A stretch of DNA of 64,000 nt from Apostichopus japonicus (lineage: Eukaryota > Echinodermata > Holothuroidea > Aspidochirotida > Stichopodidae), in contig NC_092572.1 in NCBI RefSeq assembly GCF_037975245.1, positions 28,753,989 to 28,817,988 of the forward strand, in the 5' to 3' direction. Shown here piece after piece: positions 47,501 to 60,455 of the stretch. The position numbers and the translations under genes are program-made. The notes under the pieces were generated by a model. That model was not told the origin of the DNA. It made no database searches and saw only the letters and a list, made by a program, of their open reading frames with translations. The stretch's first letter is position 1. The number at the start of each line of letters is the position of its first letter.

Positions 47501-50500
47501 ATGAAAGTTCTTCTTTTCATGTCATTAGCCAGCCAGGGTTCAAACCTATTACCTTTTCAGATACTACCAACTGTCATTTGCTCAAATGTCACTGTTTTTG
47601 GACGACATAATATAAAATGTCGTCAGCGATACAGAACTGGTCCGTGAACAAAAACGGGACAGGTTAAAACAAAAAGATTAGTTGGAGCTGCTATAGTTGC
47701 ATCGACTTTTAGACAATGCTGTTTCAGACCTTCTAATGAATCAGAATGATTGACTTGGTCTTTTAAGTTTGTCATCATTTCAGGAAAGTACAAAGCATCT
47801 TAAGTTATTAAATGGCTGAACATTACAAATGGCTTCGACCACAGTGGTTTTCATGTCATGTGTGTGACATTTAGACTTCTGTATATATAGAGTATGATAT
47901 ATCTCATAACAGATTCTGTGTAGTCTTGCTATATGTCATCATGCAGATGTCACATGTATATTTGACCTTGTTGCTATGGTAATGGTCAATGCAGATCTGT
48001 TTGATCAAGTCACCAGAAGTTTCACAAGGTGAGAACATATATATTATATATCATATAAAGACTGTGTAGGGTGTCAATGGTTATTTACAGCCAAACGAAT
48101 CGTACATTTACAAACAAAAGGTGTTGTTTCGCATAAGCTGGCAAACGAAATATTCAGGATAATGCAACATGGTGAAAGGTTAGTTTCTAATATGACCGCA
48201 GGTACACATAAGTGTGCTTTGTTGTCCCCTGTGAGATAATTCTGCTCAAGTAGGAAAGAGTTGTCTATAAAATATGTGCTTGCTAATGGAATGGGGATTA
48301 GTGAGGGGTGGGGTAGGGTAGGGTGAAAGAAAGAAAGATGTGTCAAGGATTCTTTTGGATTGATTTATCATGTATAGTGACTGAAAATATGCTGCATAAT
48401 TAGGTCAAGGGTTAAAGGATGAGTATATTTTTGTAAGCTTTTTTCCTGTAAAAGAAGAAATATTGTAAAATTTAAATTAATGTATTTTGAATTTTTATTT
48501 TCTTACCCTTATTCCATCTAAGATGCAAGGTATTATATTATGTCAAGAGACTTCATGTTGGTAATTGTTAATGATTGTGGTTTAAAGGAAAAGGACAATT
48601 AACCAATTTAACAAGGTTAATATCTAGATATGCTCTAAGTTTGAGTTGTGCAAGATCACAGGATTAATGCATTGTGAATTTAAAAGAAAATGATCTTAAG
48701 AATAAAAGAAGAGGTTGTGTTGACATCAAAGGTACTGTACAGTACTTCTCATATTATACTGTAATTTGATTGAAGTTAAAAGATTTTTTTAGGGGGGTGG
48801 TGTAGGGCCCTCCATAACATGAAATTAGTACATATTTTGTATAGTGTTACCACAATAATATGAATTCAGTTTACAGCAAACTAACATGAGTTTAAGCACA
48901 CACCTTATAAAGTATGACTCCACATCTCACTCAGTAAAGTAGGCTGATATATACTGAAGTGATGTTCCATAATGGTTTTGAAAATGAGTGAACCTTTTCA
49001 AATGTTAGCCTGTGGGTGTCACCACATGTAATTCTGTACTTAATGCCAGATGTTACATCATTGACGCATGCTGGAAATGATTCCAGTGCATTCACATTAA
49101 ATAATCATCTTTCATTGTTAGTACACCACTACTTTATAATAAACTGTCAATCAATTTGTATGTAATTAATTTCAGCTCACAACAATTTGTTAGAAGTGTG
49201 ATTACTCCAATATTGTAATTCGGTGGAGATCTTCATGTTTTCAATTACAAAGAAGAAACAAAATGTGTTTTCAAGTAGGGTATAAAAATAATGACATTGC
49301 TGAAAATGAATGGAGAGGTCGTAAGTTACTCATGTATAAATGTCAAGTAAAATGCAAACTTGTTGAAAACTTGGGGATTCGTCAATAAGTAAATGGAAAA
49401 TAACAACGATCATGATGATGACACAGTTTTGAGCTGCAGGCAAACATTACCAAATTTATATACACATGAATTCAAGAATGAAACTCAGTATTTTGTTACT
49501 TTTTATACATGCCGCTCAAGCAGTAATGGGATATTCCAATTGCAGACAATATGATGCTCATTTTTGGAAAAGAGCAAAATTGTAACACTGTTAGATGCAA
49601 ACCACATCTTGATATCTTGTTTCTAACTCAAGTTGCGGTTGCTTGATTTGTAAGCTGTGTTTTCTATTTAATTTTCCTGTTGTTTTATCCATGAAACCTT
49701 ATACATTTTTTAATGTGGACTTTTTGTAGCTATCATGTTTCTCTGTATTTCAGAGAATTTCATCAAGATGAACCTTTTGTCATAGAAATATTAATATATT
49801 CCTCTGTGAATAGGTGAGTTTATAAATATGGTTAAGACATTGGAGGCTGACTTGCTGTGATGATGTCATCATTCACTCTGCTGTTGCCATTTGCTTATCA
49901 TGAAATGACACCCAATAACAAATCTGTGTTGTACAAAATGCTACAAGGATGCAGGTTTGGCCGAAAGATACAGATTTTTTTTTCTATTTTTCACACGCAA
50001 TCTACTTCAGCCACCGGAATATACCTTTAAAAGCCATATTAGCAACCTATATCTGATTGGTTAACCATCCTGAATTTAGTATGTTCAATATATATATACT
50101 ATACTTGCATGGTTGTGTAATATAAGATCATTAATACAGCCACATACATACCAACCAAACACTTCTGATGTGAATTACCTTCATCGAATGTTCTAATACT
50201 GTTGCCATCCCATCGTCCAAAACTTCATAGATCAGACTTTTACATTAATCCAAAATAGTTTTCAAGTATTTTGTGTATTAGCCTACGGTATTTCAAATGT
50301 GTTTGTGAATTGTGAATATTAGATTTCCTAAGAACTAAATTTCGAGTTTGAAACCCAGTACTTGAGGATATTATTGTCATCACAGAACACCTACAAATCT
50401 TTGCTTTGTGCATATTTATAACTGTAATACACACAGTGCTCAAATATCCATACTTGAAGCTCCTATACGCTCCTAAAAGGTGGGTTAATTGTTTAACAAG

Positions 50501-52587
50501 TCTCATCTCTATACATTATTCTTTAATTAATGTATATTAATTGTCTTTTTAATCATATTCCTCCATTATATAAGACAATAACATAAATCACAAGTGATTG
50601 TCCAGTTTTATTCTTTTCTTCCGTTAATTTTTCTATTTTTCTGATTTACTACTCTGTAATGTTTTCGATATAACATCGTACACATTATATATATCCTTAT
50701 CACTACCGGCTACTCTCTATCCTACAGTTGCCTTTCTTTCTCCTTCTTGTTTGTTTATTTCTTTCTTTCTTTTCGTTTTCCCATTTTTTTTTGTATGTTC
50801 ATCATCTCTGACATCAAGAGCGTTGCCATAGTGATGTTCATATATTCCTAGTCCTTTTCAGACTTTCATGTGAGCAGTTACGACCAACGTTCAATTTGTC
50901 TACCAATCGAAGCTGAAACAGTCTATATATCATCTCGTGAAATACAATACAATGAGAGAGGATTTTGATTAATTTTCTTGTCGTGGGTTGCTGTACGATT
51001 ACTGGTGAATATTTTTCACCAGGCAATTCAGAGTGAAGATTTAAAAGTCAAGCAAAATGTCAGAATGAGAACAGCAAGATGACTTCTCCTTGATTTTCCG
51101 TCATGGATGATTGTTTTATAAGCGTTCGCCTTGATTTAAAATTTCTCAATTAAGTTGTTTGTCATCACAGATAATGCGACGTGCTGTGCACTTTTTGCCA
51201 GCATTTTGTGTTTTAACAGTAGAGTGGTTAATAGAGTAGCATATAGTCTATACGGTATTGTTAACACAGGTGGAGGAATATAAAGGAGTGGTGGTTGCTG
51301 GAGTCGTAACCAGCAGAACACTTTTCATTGTTTATCAATTATTACATAAAGTCACAACATTCACCTTTGTATGTTGATGTGCAATCATGTTACAGAGCCA
51401 ATAATGTGATGTAGAAGCTGTGTTGATGAAATGCACACCTTTGCGTGGTATGTGCTGATGAATGCAGAACATTGCATGCGGTATGAACCTCAGAGAAATA
51501 TGTCATATAATCGCCTTGGATCAAACATTCCTACTCTTCATTCCAAAGAGAAGTCACTCTCCTAAGATGTCCAAGAAACATCTCTCTATCAAGGGAGAGT
51601 ATGTGACTGTCTGTTGATGTACTAGAAAGTGTTGCTCTAAAACTTATGAATATTGTCATTCGTCGAGAGTTGACTTACTAGCTATTCATCATCCTTTAAT
51701 TAGAGGTTCAATCCCTAAAAGTCAAAGTTTTGTCAGCCTATGAAAATGCAGAAAATGACTCATTATGTCTTTAGTTTTATCCAAAGAAACCTCAACATGC
51801 CATTTCTAAATCACTGTCTCGGTTTCCCCATTGAAGTTGAGTTAATATTTATTTCATTTCATTTTGTGGTTATTGTTGTTCAAACAAAACTATAAGATTT
51901 TTCCCAAATATGTCATATCAAGTTTTCGACATTGACAATACTCTTGAACATCATTTGCTCTCCACTCGTTGAAAAATTACGAAGAAAAATTTCCAAATAT
52001 ATTTTACATTGTTTATTGTGTATATGTGTACGTGTGTTTAAGGAATGCTACATCCCTCCGATTAATTGTTACTATAGCTTAAGGAGAGTCGAAAGAGAGC
52101 TAACTATTCTACTTTCTTAAATGTAATTAACTATCTTTTTATATTTTCAAGACATTTTTGCATGCATGTATATAGGCCTACACATTGAATTGAGTATATC
52201 TAATGTAATTTATTCTATTTTGTGCGATCGTGATTTAATATACAGCAACAATTAAATGTTTCGTTTTGTGTTTATTTTGCCTGCTGTTAATGTCGTCAGG
52301 TAGCATACTGCATATTCTGTCGGTCGATCATCCGTGTTTTTTTTTTCATGTTAATGTAATACTTTTGTAGAGTACGATAACAGGTTACGAGTCACCTGCT
52401 AAATTTGTCAGAATTTCGATAGAGCAGGACTTTCCGACCGGAGACCTGTCAACTCATCTAATTATGTTTCAACTCCCTGATTTTACACCGTGAGCCTTCC
52501 GGATTAAGATTAAGACAATCCCACGGTCTTCGGTTTTTATTTTCTAATCCACTTTGTTTTGCAGGCAATTGTATAAAAAGCTTCTGC
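44544..52587. other. 3' UTR of the zinc-ribbon gene, then non-coding sequence
   Basis: AT-rich, with no recognised gene. It includes a tandem 26-bp duplication (ttttacatgtatcaaattta type) at 45502-45552, AATAAA hexamers near 45560 and 45620 that could be poly(A) signals, a (GT)n run at about 46062-46078 and a poly-G run at about 46757-46770. Confidence 0.5.
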
Positions 52588-53275
52588 CATTGCAGGCGCG
52601 TATCCAGGATTTTCTAACCCGGGGGGGGGCGCTAATTACTATCTAAGCGGAGCGCCACCATCAGTTGGCGCGGAGCGTACAAGAAAATTTCTGGTTTTGA
52701 TACCCCCCAGATCACCGGAAATGGCACTTCTCGGGCTTGAAAATGACCAACCAGATGTACACTTTTGCCTGAGAACCAAGTATTTCCCAAAGGTTTTTTT
52801 GTTATCCATCCATAACCTTTTTGAAGATTGTCATCAGTCACACATCATGTTCGACCTCATTGCATGTCCTATGGATCATTGCTTTTGTAGGTGATTCTAC
52901 GTCACGGCCCACAATATCCGAAAGCCCCACTTTTCAAGGTTTTAAGCCCATTATTTGTTGAGAATTTGAAAATTCACATTTCTCGTGAATAAAAATCACT
53001 TCAAAACATACCCATAATGTTGCACAAAATTCTATCTATGGACAACCAATATAGAAAACTCATTGAACCCCTAATAGACAGGTCAAAATTGCACGAGTAG
53101 AGGAAAGTATGATGAAGAATGTTGGTGAGGAAATTTTCGAAAATTCCGACACAGTTAATTTATTGGTGTAGAAATATTAAAACCTGTTATAACGGCTATT
53201 ATAAAACTTGGTCGAAGGAAATGACAAATACCAGATATTTCCGATATCAGGTATATCGAAACCGAACACTACACA

Positions 53276-53713
53276 CATAGGCGTAGGTCCCGTAGGAGGC
53301 GGGGCTGCAGCCCCCCCCCCCCTTCCCGCAACCAAATTTTTCCCATTTTTTCGGGCACCTACTGAAAGAAAAATAAATAGCAATGAATAGCTTAAAAATG
53401 ATCTCCTTGGTAATTAAAATAAAGTTCTAAGCTTGGCCGACATATACTGTAAAAGAGAGTTTTGACATAAATGGATCTGTATGCTTTTTCTCCATCTACA
53501 TAAGACATTGGTTGTTTACATTAGCATCCGGCGGTATACTGTGCAACTTTCACGGATCTTAAGGCACACGATGCCATGCAATGTAATGACCGATGCTTGC
53601 TTATATGATATTGGCATCGACATGTTGAACGCGCGCAAAGCGCGCGAAAAAGTTTGGCTTTTTTTCGGGCAAGTCGTTACAGCCCCAAATCCAATTTGGC
53701 TCCTACGTCTTTG
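53276..53713. mobile_element. Nested hAT-like MITE with 8-bp target duplication
   Basis: Left end CATAGGCGTAGG and mirrored right end cctacgtctttg (10 of 12 positions agree). ACTACACA lies outside both ends (53268-53275 and 53714-53721). It is 438 bp with a long C-run inside and no transposase. Confidence 0.75.
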
Positions 53714-53814
53714 ACTACACACATAGACAGTTTTTGAGGCTGTTCATCGTGGAACATGCATTTCAATGCTCACTGATATGATGTTATATCTGCTCTTTGC
53801 TTTACAAATTCGAA

Positions 53815-53960
53815 CAGGCGTGTAGCGAGTAATTGCCAAGGAGGGGCGAAGCCTGTAGGCAAACTATCTAAGCGAAGCGCCACCATGAGTTGGCGCAAAG
53901 CGTACAAGAAAAATTTTGGCCGAAAATGCCTCCCAGATCGCTGGAAATGACACTTGCCAG
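53815..53960. repeat. Second copy of the left-end block of the 52593 element
   Basis: CAGGCGTGTAGCGAG, then ctatctaagcgaagcgccac, gttggcgcaaagcgtacaag and cccagatcgctggaaatg parallel 52593-52735 in the same order, with substitutions. Confidence 0.72.
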
Positions 53961-54349
53961 GCCTTGTAAGTTGCATCTAAGCATTAATGTCTATTTTGAA
54001 ATTACTAGCGATGTCGTAAAGAAAATTTGCTCGGGGGGGGGGGGCGGTCGCCCCCTTCCCGAAAGGCGTAATGTTCCCCGACGAATCGGTCGAGTTCAAG
54101 ACCAGCCACAGTTGGTTCCATATAGCACAATTGTACAATTGTTAAGGCGTCCATACACACACACGTGTTATGATAGACCATATATAGTATTTATATAGAT
54201 ACATTAGTGAGAGAGGAGAAATGGAAACGTCAAAAATGGAGTTGTCGGTGTAAGGGGTAGGGTGAGGCGCACACCCCCTCCGTAATCCTTGATCTGTCAC
54301 TGGCTACCATGTGTATATAATTGGGATCAGCGCTTTAACTATGACTGTT

Positions 54350-54506
54350 CCTCTTTCTCTTCCCGAGGTCTTGGCTATCTTCTACTCCCTCCTTTTCTCC
54401 TTTTTCTCTCTTTTTTTTTTCTTTTCCCTTCCTTTCTCTCCTCCTTTTCTTTCCCCCCTCCTTTTCCCTTTTTTCTTCTCTTTTTTTCTTTCCTCTATTC
54501 CTTACC
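54350..54506. repeat. Long polypyrimidine tract
   Basis: About 150 nt almost entirely of C and T on the + strand, ending near cttacccggggggcgcgcgc. It lies in the right arm of the composite element. Confidence 0.85.
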
Positions 54507-54557
54507 CGGGGGGCGCGCGCCCCCAACGCCCCCCCCCCCGGATACGCACCTGCATTG

Positions 54558-57400
54558 TGTTCTGCATCTCTAACGTTAGCGCGAATACCATAGTATTATA
54601 TAGCCTACATTCCATTGCGCTGGTTGCCGTGTAAGACCCCAACATATATTTTTACAGCACAGTACTTTTCACCAGAGATTTCTTAAGTGAGATGTTGCTT
54701 TATTCCTCCTGATTTCCTGATTTGTTTTGGGTGGGGATTGTTTAAAATCTCTCTATTTTAGTTTAAAACGAGGTCGAAAGTATGTACCACAAGTGCATGC
54801 CAAGCTCGTCCTAGCTGCCTTACGGTAGCTGATTCTCTGGTCTAAGCATGGTACTCGCAAATTTCAATACCAGGACTGTTCCGATTTTGAGCCAGAGGAG
54901 AAAGTTTAGAATTATTGTATTTTTGCAGCCTTCCCAATGTACCCTCCGTCTCGAAATCGCCGTAATTCACCAGCGAATTCCTAACATGTTGAGCTTCGTC
55001 GTTCTTCCTTATTGTTCACAAAATGTGTAGCTTCCCTTTCACGCTTTAACCTTCAAGCATAAAAACAGCGATAAAGACTGCAACTATCCTGAAAATTCAA
55101 GTCAGTACTGGCGCTCTCATAGCCTGACACTTCCCAAGAGTGGTTAGTAGCCGTTTGGACGGATGTAGGCCTACATTCACTGACTTTATTGTGTTAGGCT
55201 ATGGTACGAACATCAACCAATAACAATGGTCCAGACTGCAGCATCTTCCACACGTCTAATAAAACTCGCACGAAAACGAGTTTATGTATTAGCTAAAAGC
55301 TACTTCTACCTTTACCGGAACGTGAGACGCGGGACATACGAACAAGACAGCAGCCTAGTTTTCATATCGAGTGATTAATACGTCTCCTAGCATAGTCAAG
55401 AAACTTTAAGGATTCATGATGCTTGCCAAATGCATCATGGGGAAAGTTACTAGTTTAGGAAACAACCCTTGTAACTACCCCCTCTCTCTCTTACCGCACG
55501 GGAGCACCAGGGAATGCAAGTGTAATTCTTTTTTAACTGTCGTTCTTCGTCTTCCGTTTTTTCGTTCCTTTTTCTGCACCACGATTGCTCACATTCATGT
55601 GTGATAAACCCATAGTTTTTAATTTTCGAAAACCTAAAAAAGTAATCCTTTCTTCGTGAATTTATTTTGACATAATGAAAGTTTCTCACAATCATCGTTG
55701 GACACTGCCCTCTTCATTTTCCCCGCCCCCATTTAACTCTGGGAATCTTTCGAAATCCCTGATAGATGGCGCTGTGCAATAACTAATTATGAAGCATCCG
55801 TGTCTTTGAGGGACCACATTTCTTTCGTCTTTTTTACAAACTATCGTGAATTTTCTTCTATCAAATAGTAACCTATCGAAAGTCCCGTATACTGGTCTCC
55901 ATACATTAATATTCTAAAAGCATTTCATTGAATTTTCAAATCAAGGATTTTAATTAGTTTTAGCTTCTTCAGCTGACTACAGCTTTGTCTCTAAATTTGT
56001 GACTATTGAACGGAAGTTATAGAATCTTGCTTTTTACTAATACTGCCATTGAAATATAAAAGTTACTTCTGTTAGAATATCTCATCTGAACACGAAATGA
56101 AACAAGCGTGCCTAAGAAATTGATTGTTAGTTATGCTTGAATAGTCGTCATACACAAGTTAGACGTGGGTCTACATTCCCAGGTCCATTCAACCGTTTCT
56201 AAACATGAGGCGCTAAAGGAGGACCACTACTAACATTACACCCGTAAGGTTTTTAAACCAAATATTTATTTTCTATTTCTATTAGCCTTATCTAGTTACG
56301 TGCATCATGTAAGTGCATGATAATACTATATGCTGGAATTTTATAGAGCCAAAAAGTGCGGAGTTTTAGGTAGTCGCGGGATAAATCATCCTTCTAGTAC
56401 CCAGCCTGTCCAGGCACTCAAGTAGATTTATCTGTACCTTACTCATGTGTTTTAGTTCTTAATATGTGACAATCATATACATGTACTCGTAAGTATGGAT
56501 GTGTACTCGGTCACCTATCCGGGACCTTGTACTCATACTCATATTTGTACTAGGAACCTTGTACCCATATCAGTACCAGCATACTGGTCATTGGTGATTA
56601 AAAACACGAACTTGCGTATCTTTCCTACGTGTATAATAATGCAGTTTAGTATTGTTTGTGATGATTACTGGAGTAACGATGGATTTTCTGACTGATTGTC
56701 TATATAGGCATAGGTTTATCTTCAAGCAAACTTCAATATAACACATCTTCAAATGTAACATGACTGCACTTGGGTGTGCACAAGTCGTTTTCTACAAGAA
56801 GCTTGAATATTTTATGCACTTCGATTGGTTGGGTTCATTACAAACAGGGGCGTTCGTGCACAAGATGGGATGGGAAGCATTGTCTCCCGTCGTCAGTCAT
56901 TTTTTTAAATGTTTTATTGCGTTCAGTCGAAGAAGAATGAGACAACTCTTCTGGACCCAGGACGCCCAGGGGGAGAAGAAGATCGAGCTTCAACCTCACA
57001 CAGTAATCAAACCAAGTGTTTATTCAAACATAACTGCGTTATTACCTAATAACAGACCTAATGTAAAGTTTCAATATGCTACAGAATGTACCACTTGACG
57101 TATATTTGTTACTTTCTCGAGGGAACCACCCCGCCCCCTACAACAGGTTTGGCTTAAAATATCCCAGGATCTCACAATCCCCCTTAATAATTGAAAAAAA
57201 ACCTTGATCCGTCTGGCCCTAACATTAACGTTATACCCCTATACTAATCAGTACAGGATTCAACCCCCCCCCCTCCCCCCGCAAGGATTGAACATAACTT
57301 CGGCCCAATTCTTCTATGCGAAATAGACTAGCTTACAAACATCTGCTATATGAAAGTGTGGGTGTTATATACTAAAGAGTTAACACCTCTTACATTTATA
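54558..57400. other. Non-coding sequence, nothing recognised
   Basis: AT-rich. A 112-codon open frame at 56760-57098 (+) has no recognisable motif and no clear splice context. Confidence 0.5.
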
Positions 57401-57417
57401 TATGTATGTATTTTAGA

Positions 57418-57632
57418 TCCTCCTGCAGGAACTCGCGAAGAAGCCACCATTGGCTTATCAAAGCCGCAAGCTGACCGAAGTCAGTCTCTTAGATTCATAT
57501 TTACCGTCCATGATTATGAATTTTCAATTTTCAACAACCCTGTAACTGGACAACATACATTAATCTTGGAGTGACTCGAACTCGGGACCTTATGATTGAA
57601 AGGCACCGGCGTTGACCACCGAGCTACAGAAG
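57418..57632 (-). mobile_element. tRNA-derived SINE, copy 1
   Basis: Read on the minus strand, the head has an A box (TAGCTCGGTGG) and B box (GAGTTCGAGTC), then a body that ends CTTCGGTCAGCTTGCGG...CTTCGCGAGTTCCTGCAGG. A short TA/CA-rich tail follows at lower coordinates. The same body is found at 58640 and, as a diverged variant, at 62095. Confidence 0.85.
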
Positions 57633-58429
57633 ACATCATTACTTACGGTGTGATGGTGGGCTGGTTCCAAGTGTCCATCTCCTGACAGATATCTCAATGT
57701 TGCACACGTTCCTGCTCAACTGTACCAAAATAATAGTTATGGTTTGTATTAATCATACTTAGAGCATAAACGTAGATGTATACAATATATAAGTAAGCAG
57801 CATAGCAACAATGACTCTTTAATTACTTGCAAAAAAACATGTAACATACGTACAGCGTTGTTGTTCTATTTTAGACATCATGAGACGCTACTTAACTTCG
57901 GAACGCATAATTTTAATACAAAGTTTTAAAGGAGGTTGACAAATATACACGCAGTACGATTAAATGAGGGCGTCCAAGAAACAATTGAACCAGCTGATCC
58001 GAATATGGAGATTGGACCTCTGGAATAGCTTTGGACCAAGTTTGATCATTATCTTTAGCAAAAACGTCATTTTTCAATATCTACCTACAATACCTCATTC
58101 AAATTGTATCATCAATAACTAGTGTGGTTATATCACAACCAAAATAGTGTAACGGTAAGAAACTTGATTCAAATAGCGAACCATGAACACACTTCATCAC
58201 CGCTCTATAATGATGTAGAGGAAATACGGTTGTCTTACCATTTCTGAAATAATTAAAGGTAACTTCTCAATAACAGCTTCTTTCATTAAAACTGTTAACA
58301 ATGAACCTACTACTTCAGAATTTGACAATACATGTATTGCAAAAGTGTCGAAAAGAGTTTACCGTTTCCCATCTGAATAGATGTTGACCACTTATAACAA
58401 CGCTCCAAGAACTTCACGCTTAAACCTGA

Positions 58430-58432
<3 letters not shown>

Positions 58433-58465
<33 letters not shown>

Positions 58466-58637
58466 TGTGTGTGTGTGTATGTATGTATGTATGTATGTAT
58501 GTATGTATGTATGTATGTATGTATGTATGTATGTATGTATGTATGTATGTATGTATGTATGTATGTATGTATGTATGTATGTATGTATGTATGTGTGTAT
58601 GTGTGTATGTATGTATGCATGTATGTATGTATGTATT
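58433..58637. repeat. (TATG)n microsatellite
   Basis: About 205 bp of TATG repeats, interrupted by short GTGTGTGT runs near 58466 and 58590. It begins exactly where the tail of the adjacent minus-strand SINE would be. Open frames through it (Met-Tyr-Val-Cys repeats) are artefacts. Confidence 0.97.
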
Positions 58638-58853
58638 GTAGATCCTCCTGTAAGCAGGAACTCGTGAAGAAGCCATCATTGGCTTATCAAAGCCGCAAGC
58701 TGACCGAAGTCAGTCTCTTAGATTCATATTTATAATGCCCATGATTATGAATTATTAATTGTCAACAACCCTGTAACTGGACGACAAACATTAATCTTGG
58801 AGTGACTCGAACTCGGGACCTTATGATTGAAAGGCACCGGCGTTAACCGGTTG
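58638..58853 (-). mobile_element. tRNA-derived SINE, copy 2, head truncated
   Basis: It is near identical over most of its length to copy 1: the body (cgcaagctgaccgaagtcag on +) and the B-box region (gactcgaactcggg) are intact. The sequence leaves the family after ggcgttaacc, so the A-box half is missing. Confidence 0.85.
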
Positions 58854-59050
58854 CTTTCAATCATAATATAATATACTAATGTCAATCCAGGACTCTACTT
58901 AAAGAATATTCCATTGCTGAGCTTAAAGCTCGACGGACACCTATGAACAACATTGTCCTAATCACTCCAATAGGCATTTGAAATCATGAAAATAGCTGCA
59001 ACTTCCTTCAAAATTCATCAAAGATGAAACATTGTACACTTCTTTTGGCT

Positions 59051-59147
59051 ATTACTGGACAACATATACATTAATCTTGGAGTGACTCAAACTCGGGACC
59101 TTATGATTGGAAGGCACCGGCGTTAACCACTGAGCTAACACTCCACG
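59051..59147 (-). mobile_element. tRNA-derived SINE head, copy 3
   Basis: The minus strand reads GTGGAGTGTTAGCTCAGTGG, with a near-complete tRNA-like fold: acceptor stem GTGGAGT/ACTCCA, A box TAGCTCAGTGG and T-arm GAGTTTGAGTC. Only the head and the first part of the body are present. Confidence 0.75.
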
Positions 59148-59205
59148 TTTTACTTATGTTTTACTAATGTTTCACTTATTAATGGGAGAGAGCAAAGACA
59201 TTTTT

Positions 59206-59277
59206 GGCTAGCACGGGGTTCAAGTCAATGACCTCTGGTTTACAAACCCAGCGCTCTAACAACTGAGTTAACCAGCC
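59206..59277 (-). pseudogene. tRNA-Thr(TGT)-like pseudo-tRNA / SINE head
   Basis: On the minus strand GGCTGGT pairs fully with GCTAGCC as an acceptor stem (two G-T wobbles). The anticodon arm contains TTTGTAA, as in tRNA-Thr(UGU), and the A-box region reads TTAACTCAGTTGTTAGAGC. The T stem does not pair, so a functional tRNA is unlikely. The sequence just upstream (59278-59300 on +) matches the unit of the 37-bp satellite at 16209-18200. Confidence 0.65.
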
Positions 59278-60102
59278 CTTAGTTGGTGGCGATCCCTATT
59301 TGGACATTTCTTGGTTGGGGGGCGCCAGTCAGAAGCTACAGTACAGTACATGCTGTGTTACCAGGCATCACGCCACAGTTCCATTCGATACAATCCGAGA
59401 AGCGGTAGGAAAGCGATTTCCAGAGGCGTATATATTCGAATTAATACGCGGATATATTGTACGGTGTTTGTCCCATATGGCTTGCCATAGTCGTGTGGCT
59501 ACACAATGAATATCATATATCCATTCTACTGTGAAACTGAATATTGAAAGGGGAAACACAGGAAAGGAAAATCTACACTAGTTGACTTGAATATACATAC
59601 CATAAATCTGCTAGTTTCAGTGTACGTGTACAAATGAACCTTCGAACCCAACTGGTGCAGCTCAATGCACAGTCGCGTACGTGTACAGTGGGCGTTGTTT
59701 ATCAGTCACGCGATCAGTATTGATATGTACAGTGCTGTTCAGTGTAATAATCTGCTTTCATATTGCCACTCATTTCTATTTATCGTATTTCCATAACGTC
59801 GTTCTTACTACTCTTACTACATTGGGGTAACTTCCTCCTCTTCGGGTTACATCAAGGGACTATTCGTGATCATTTTCAGCTCGGGTGTGTTTTAAGTTGA
59901 CGAAGAAGGATTCAAAGGATCCTTGGTTCACACGGCAACATCACACAAGTGAAATAGAGTGGCTTTCAATGTAAGTGTTACGCTTTCTGTGTGTATTACA
60001 TCAGTACACAGTTATTAGTATTATATTTGTCAATGGCTATGGTTTAGAAGGTAGCGTTATGGGGTACTCCGGTAGCGGGTATACTGTGAAACATAAGCTT
60101 AA

Positions 60103-60455
60103 AGGCACTGAAGACCCGCCCCAAACCGCGTGCGGCCATCTGAAAAAGTTAACTTTCTATTGCTTGCAAGTGACCTTTTGTTCGTGTCGCTACAAAATGC
60201 AGACAGTACAGTTATGAAACGTGATACCTTGTTATCTTTAGCTGGACCTGAGATGTCCATCGCTGTATCGTTTGTATACTGTGCTGTGGGTATTGACCGC
60301 AGCTGTATGTACTGACTGTACACTAGTGTCTAATTACCGACGGTAGCAAGCTGGAGTTTCTGGAATCGATGGTGGTGTTTAACACTTCTGTTACACCTCA
60401 TTCGAAACTAGGTCAAATTAACGGCATAAGACGTTTCTTTTTGCGTGAGTCCTGA
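60103..60455 (+). mobile_element. MITE copy 3, right end eroded
   Basis: It starts AGGCACTGAAGACCCGCCCC after TTAA (60099-60102) and follows copy 1 over its whole interior. At the right the inverted repeat decays (gcgtgagtcctgag) and no TTAA abuts it. Confidence 0.78.

Larger units (their letters stand above)
52593..54552. mobile_element. Composite hAT-like element with 5-bp flanking repeat
   Basis: Left end CAGGCGCGTATCCAGG, right end ccggatacgcacctg, which are mirrored. CATTG directly abuts both ends (52588-52592, 54553-54557). At about 53815 a second copy of the left-end block occurs (actatctaagcg(g/a)agcgccacca in both), so the element holds a related insertion or an internal duplication. 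The right part has a long C/T tract. No transposase is visible. Confidence 0.65.

Noticed and set aside
54289-54634. Phe/Ser/Pro-rich frames
   Set aside because: They come from the polypyrimidine tract in the composite transposon.
56760-57098. 112-codon open frame on the + strand
   Set aside because: No motif, no neighbouring exon, and no clear splice or promoter context. It could be chance or a decayed repeat.
58381-58735. Open frames of Met-Tyr-Val-Cys and His-Thr-Tyr-Ile repeats
   Set aside because: Translation of the (TATG)n microsatellite in every frame.
59051-59277. Functional tRNA genes
   Set aside because: The first copy is followed by SINE body sequence and is one of several similar heads. 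The second lacks a pairing T stem. Both are better read as SINE heads or pseudo-tRNAs.
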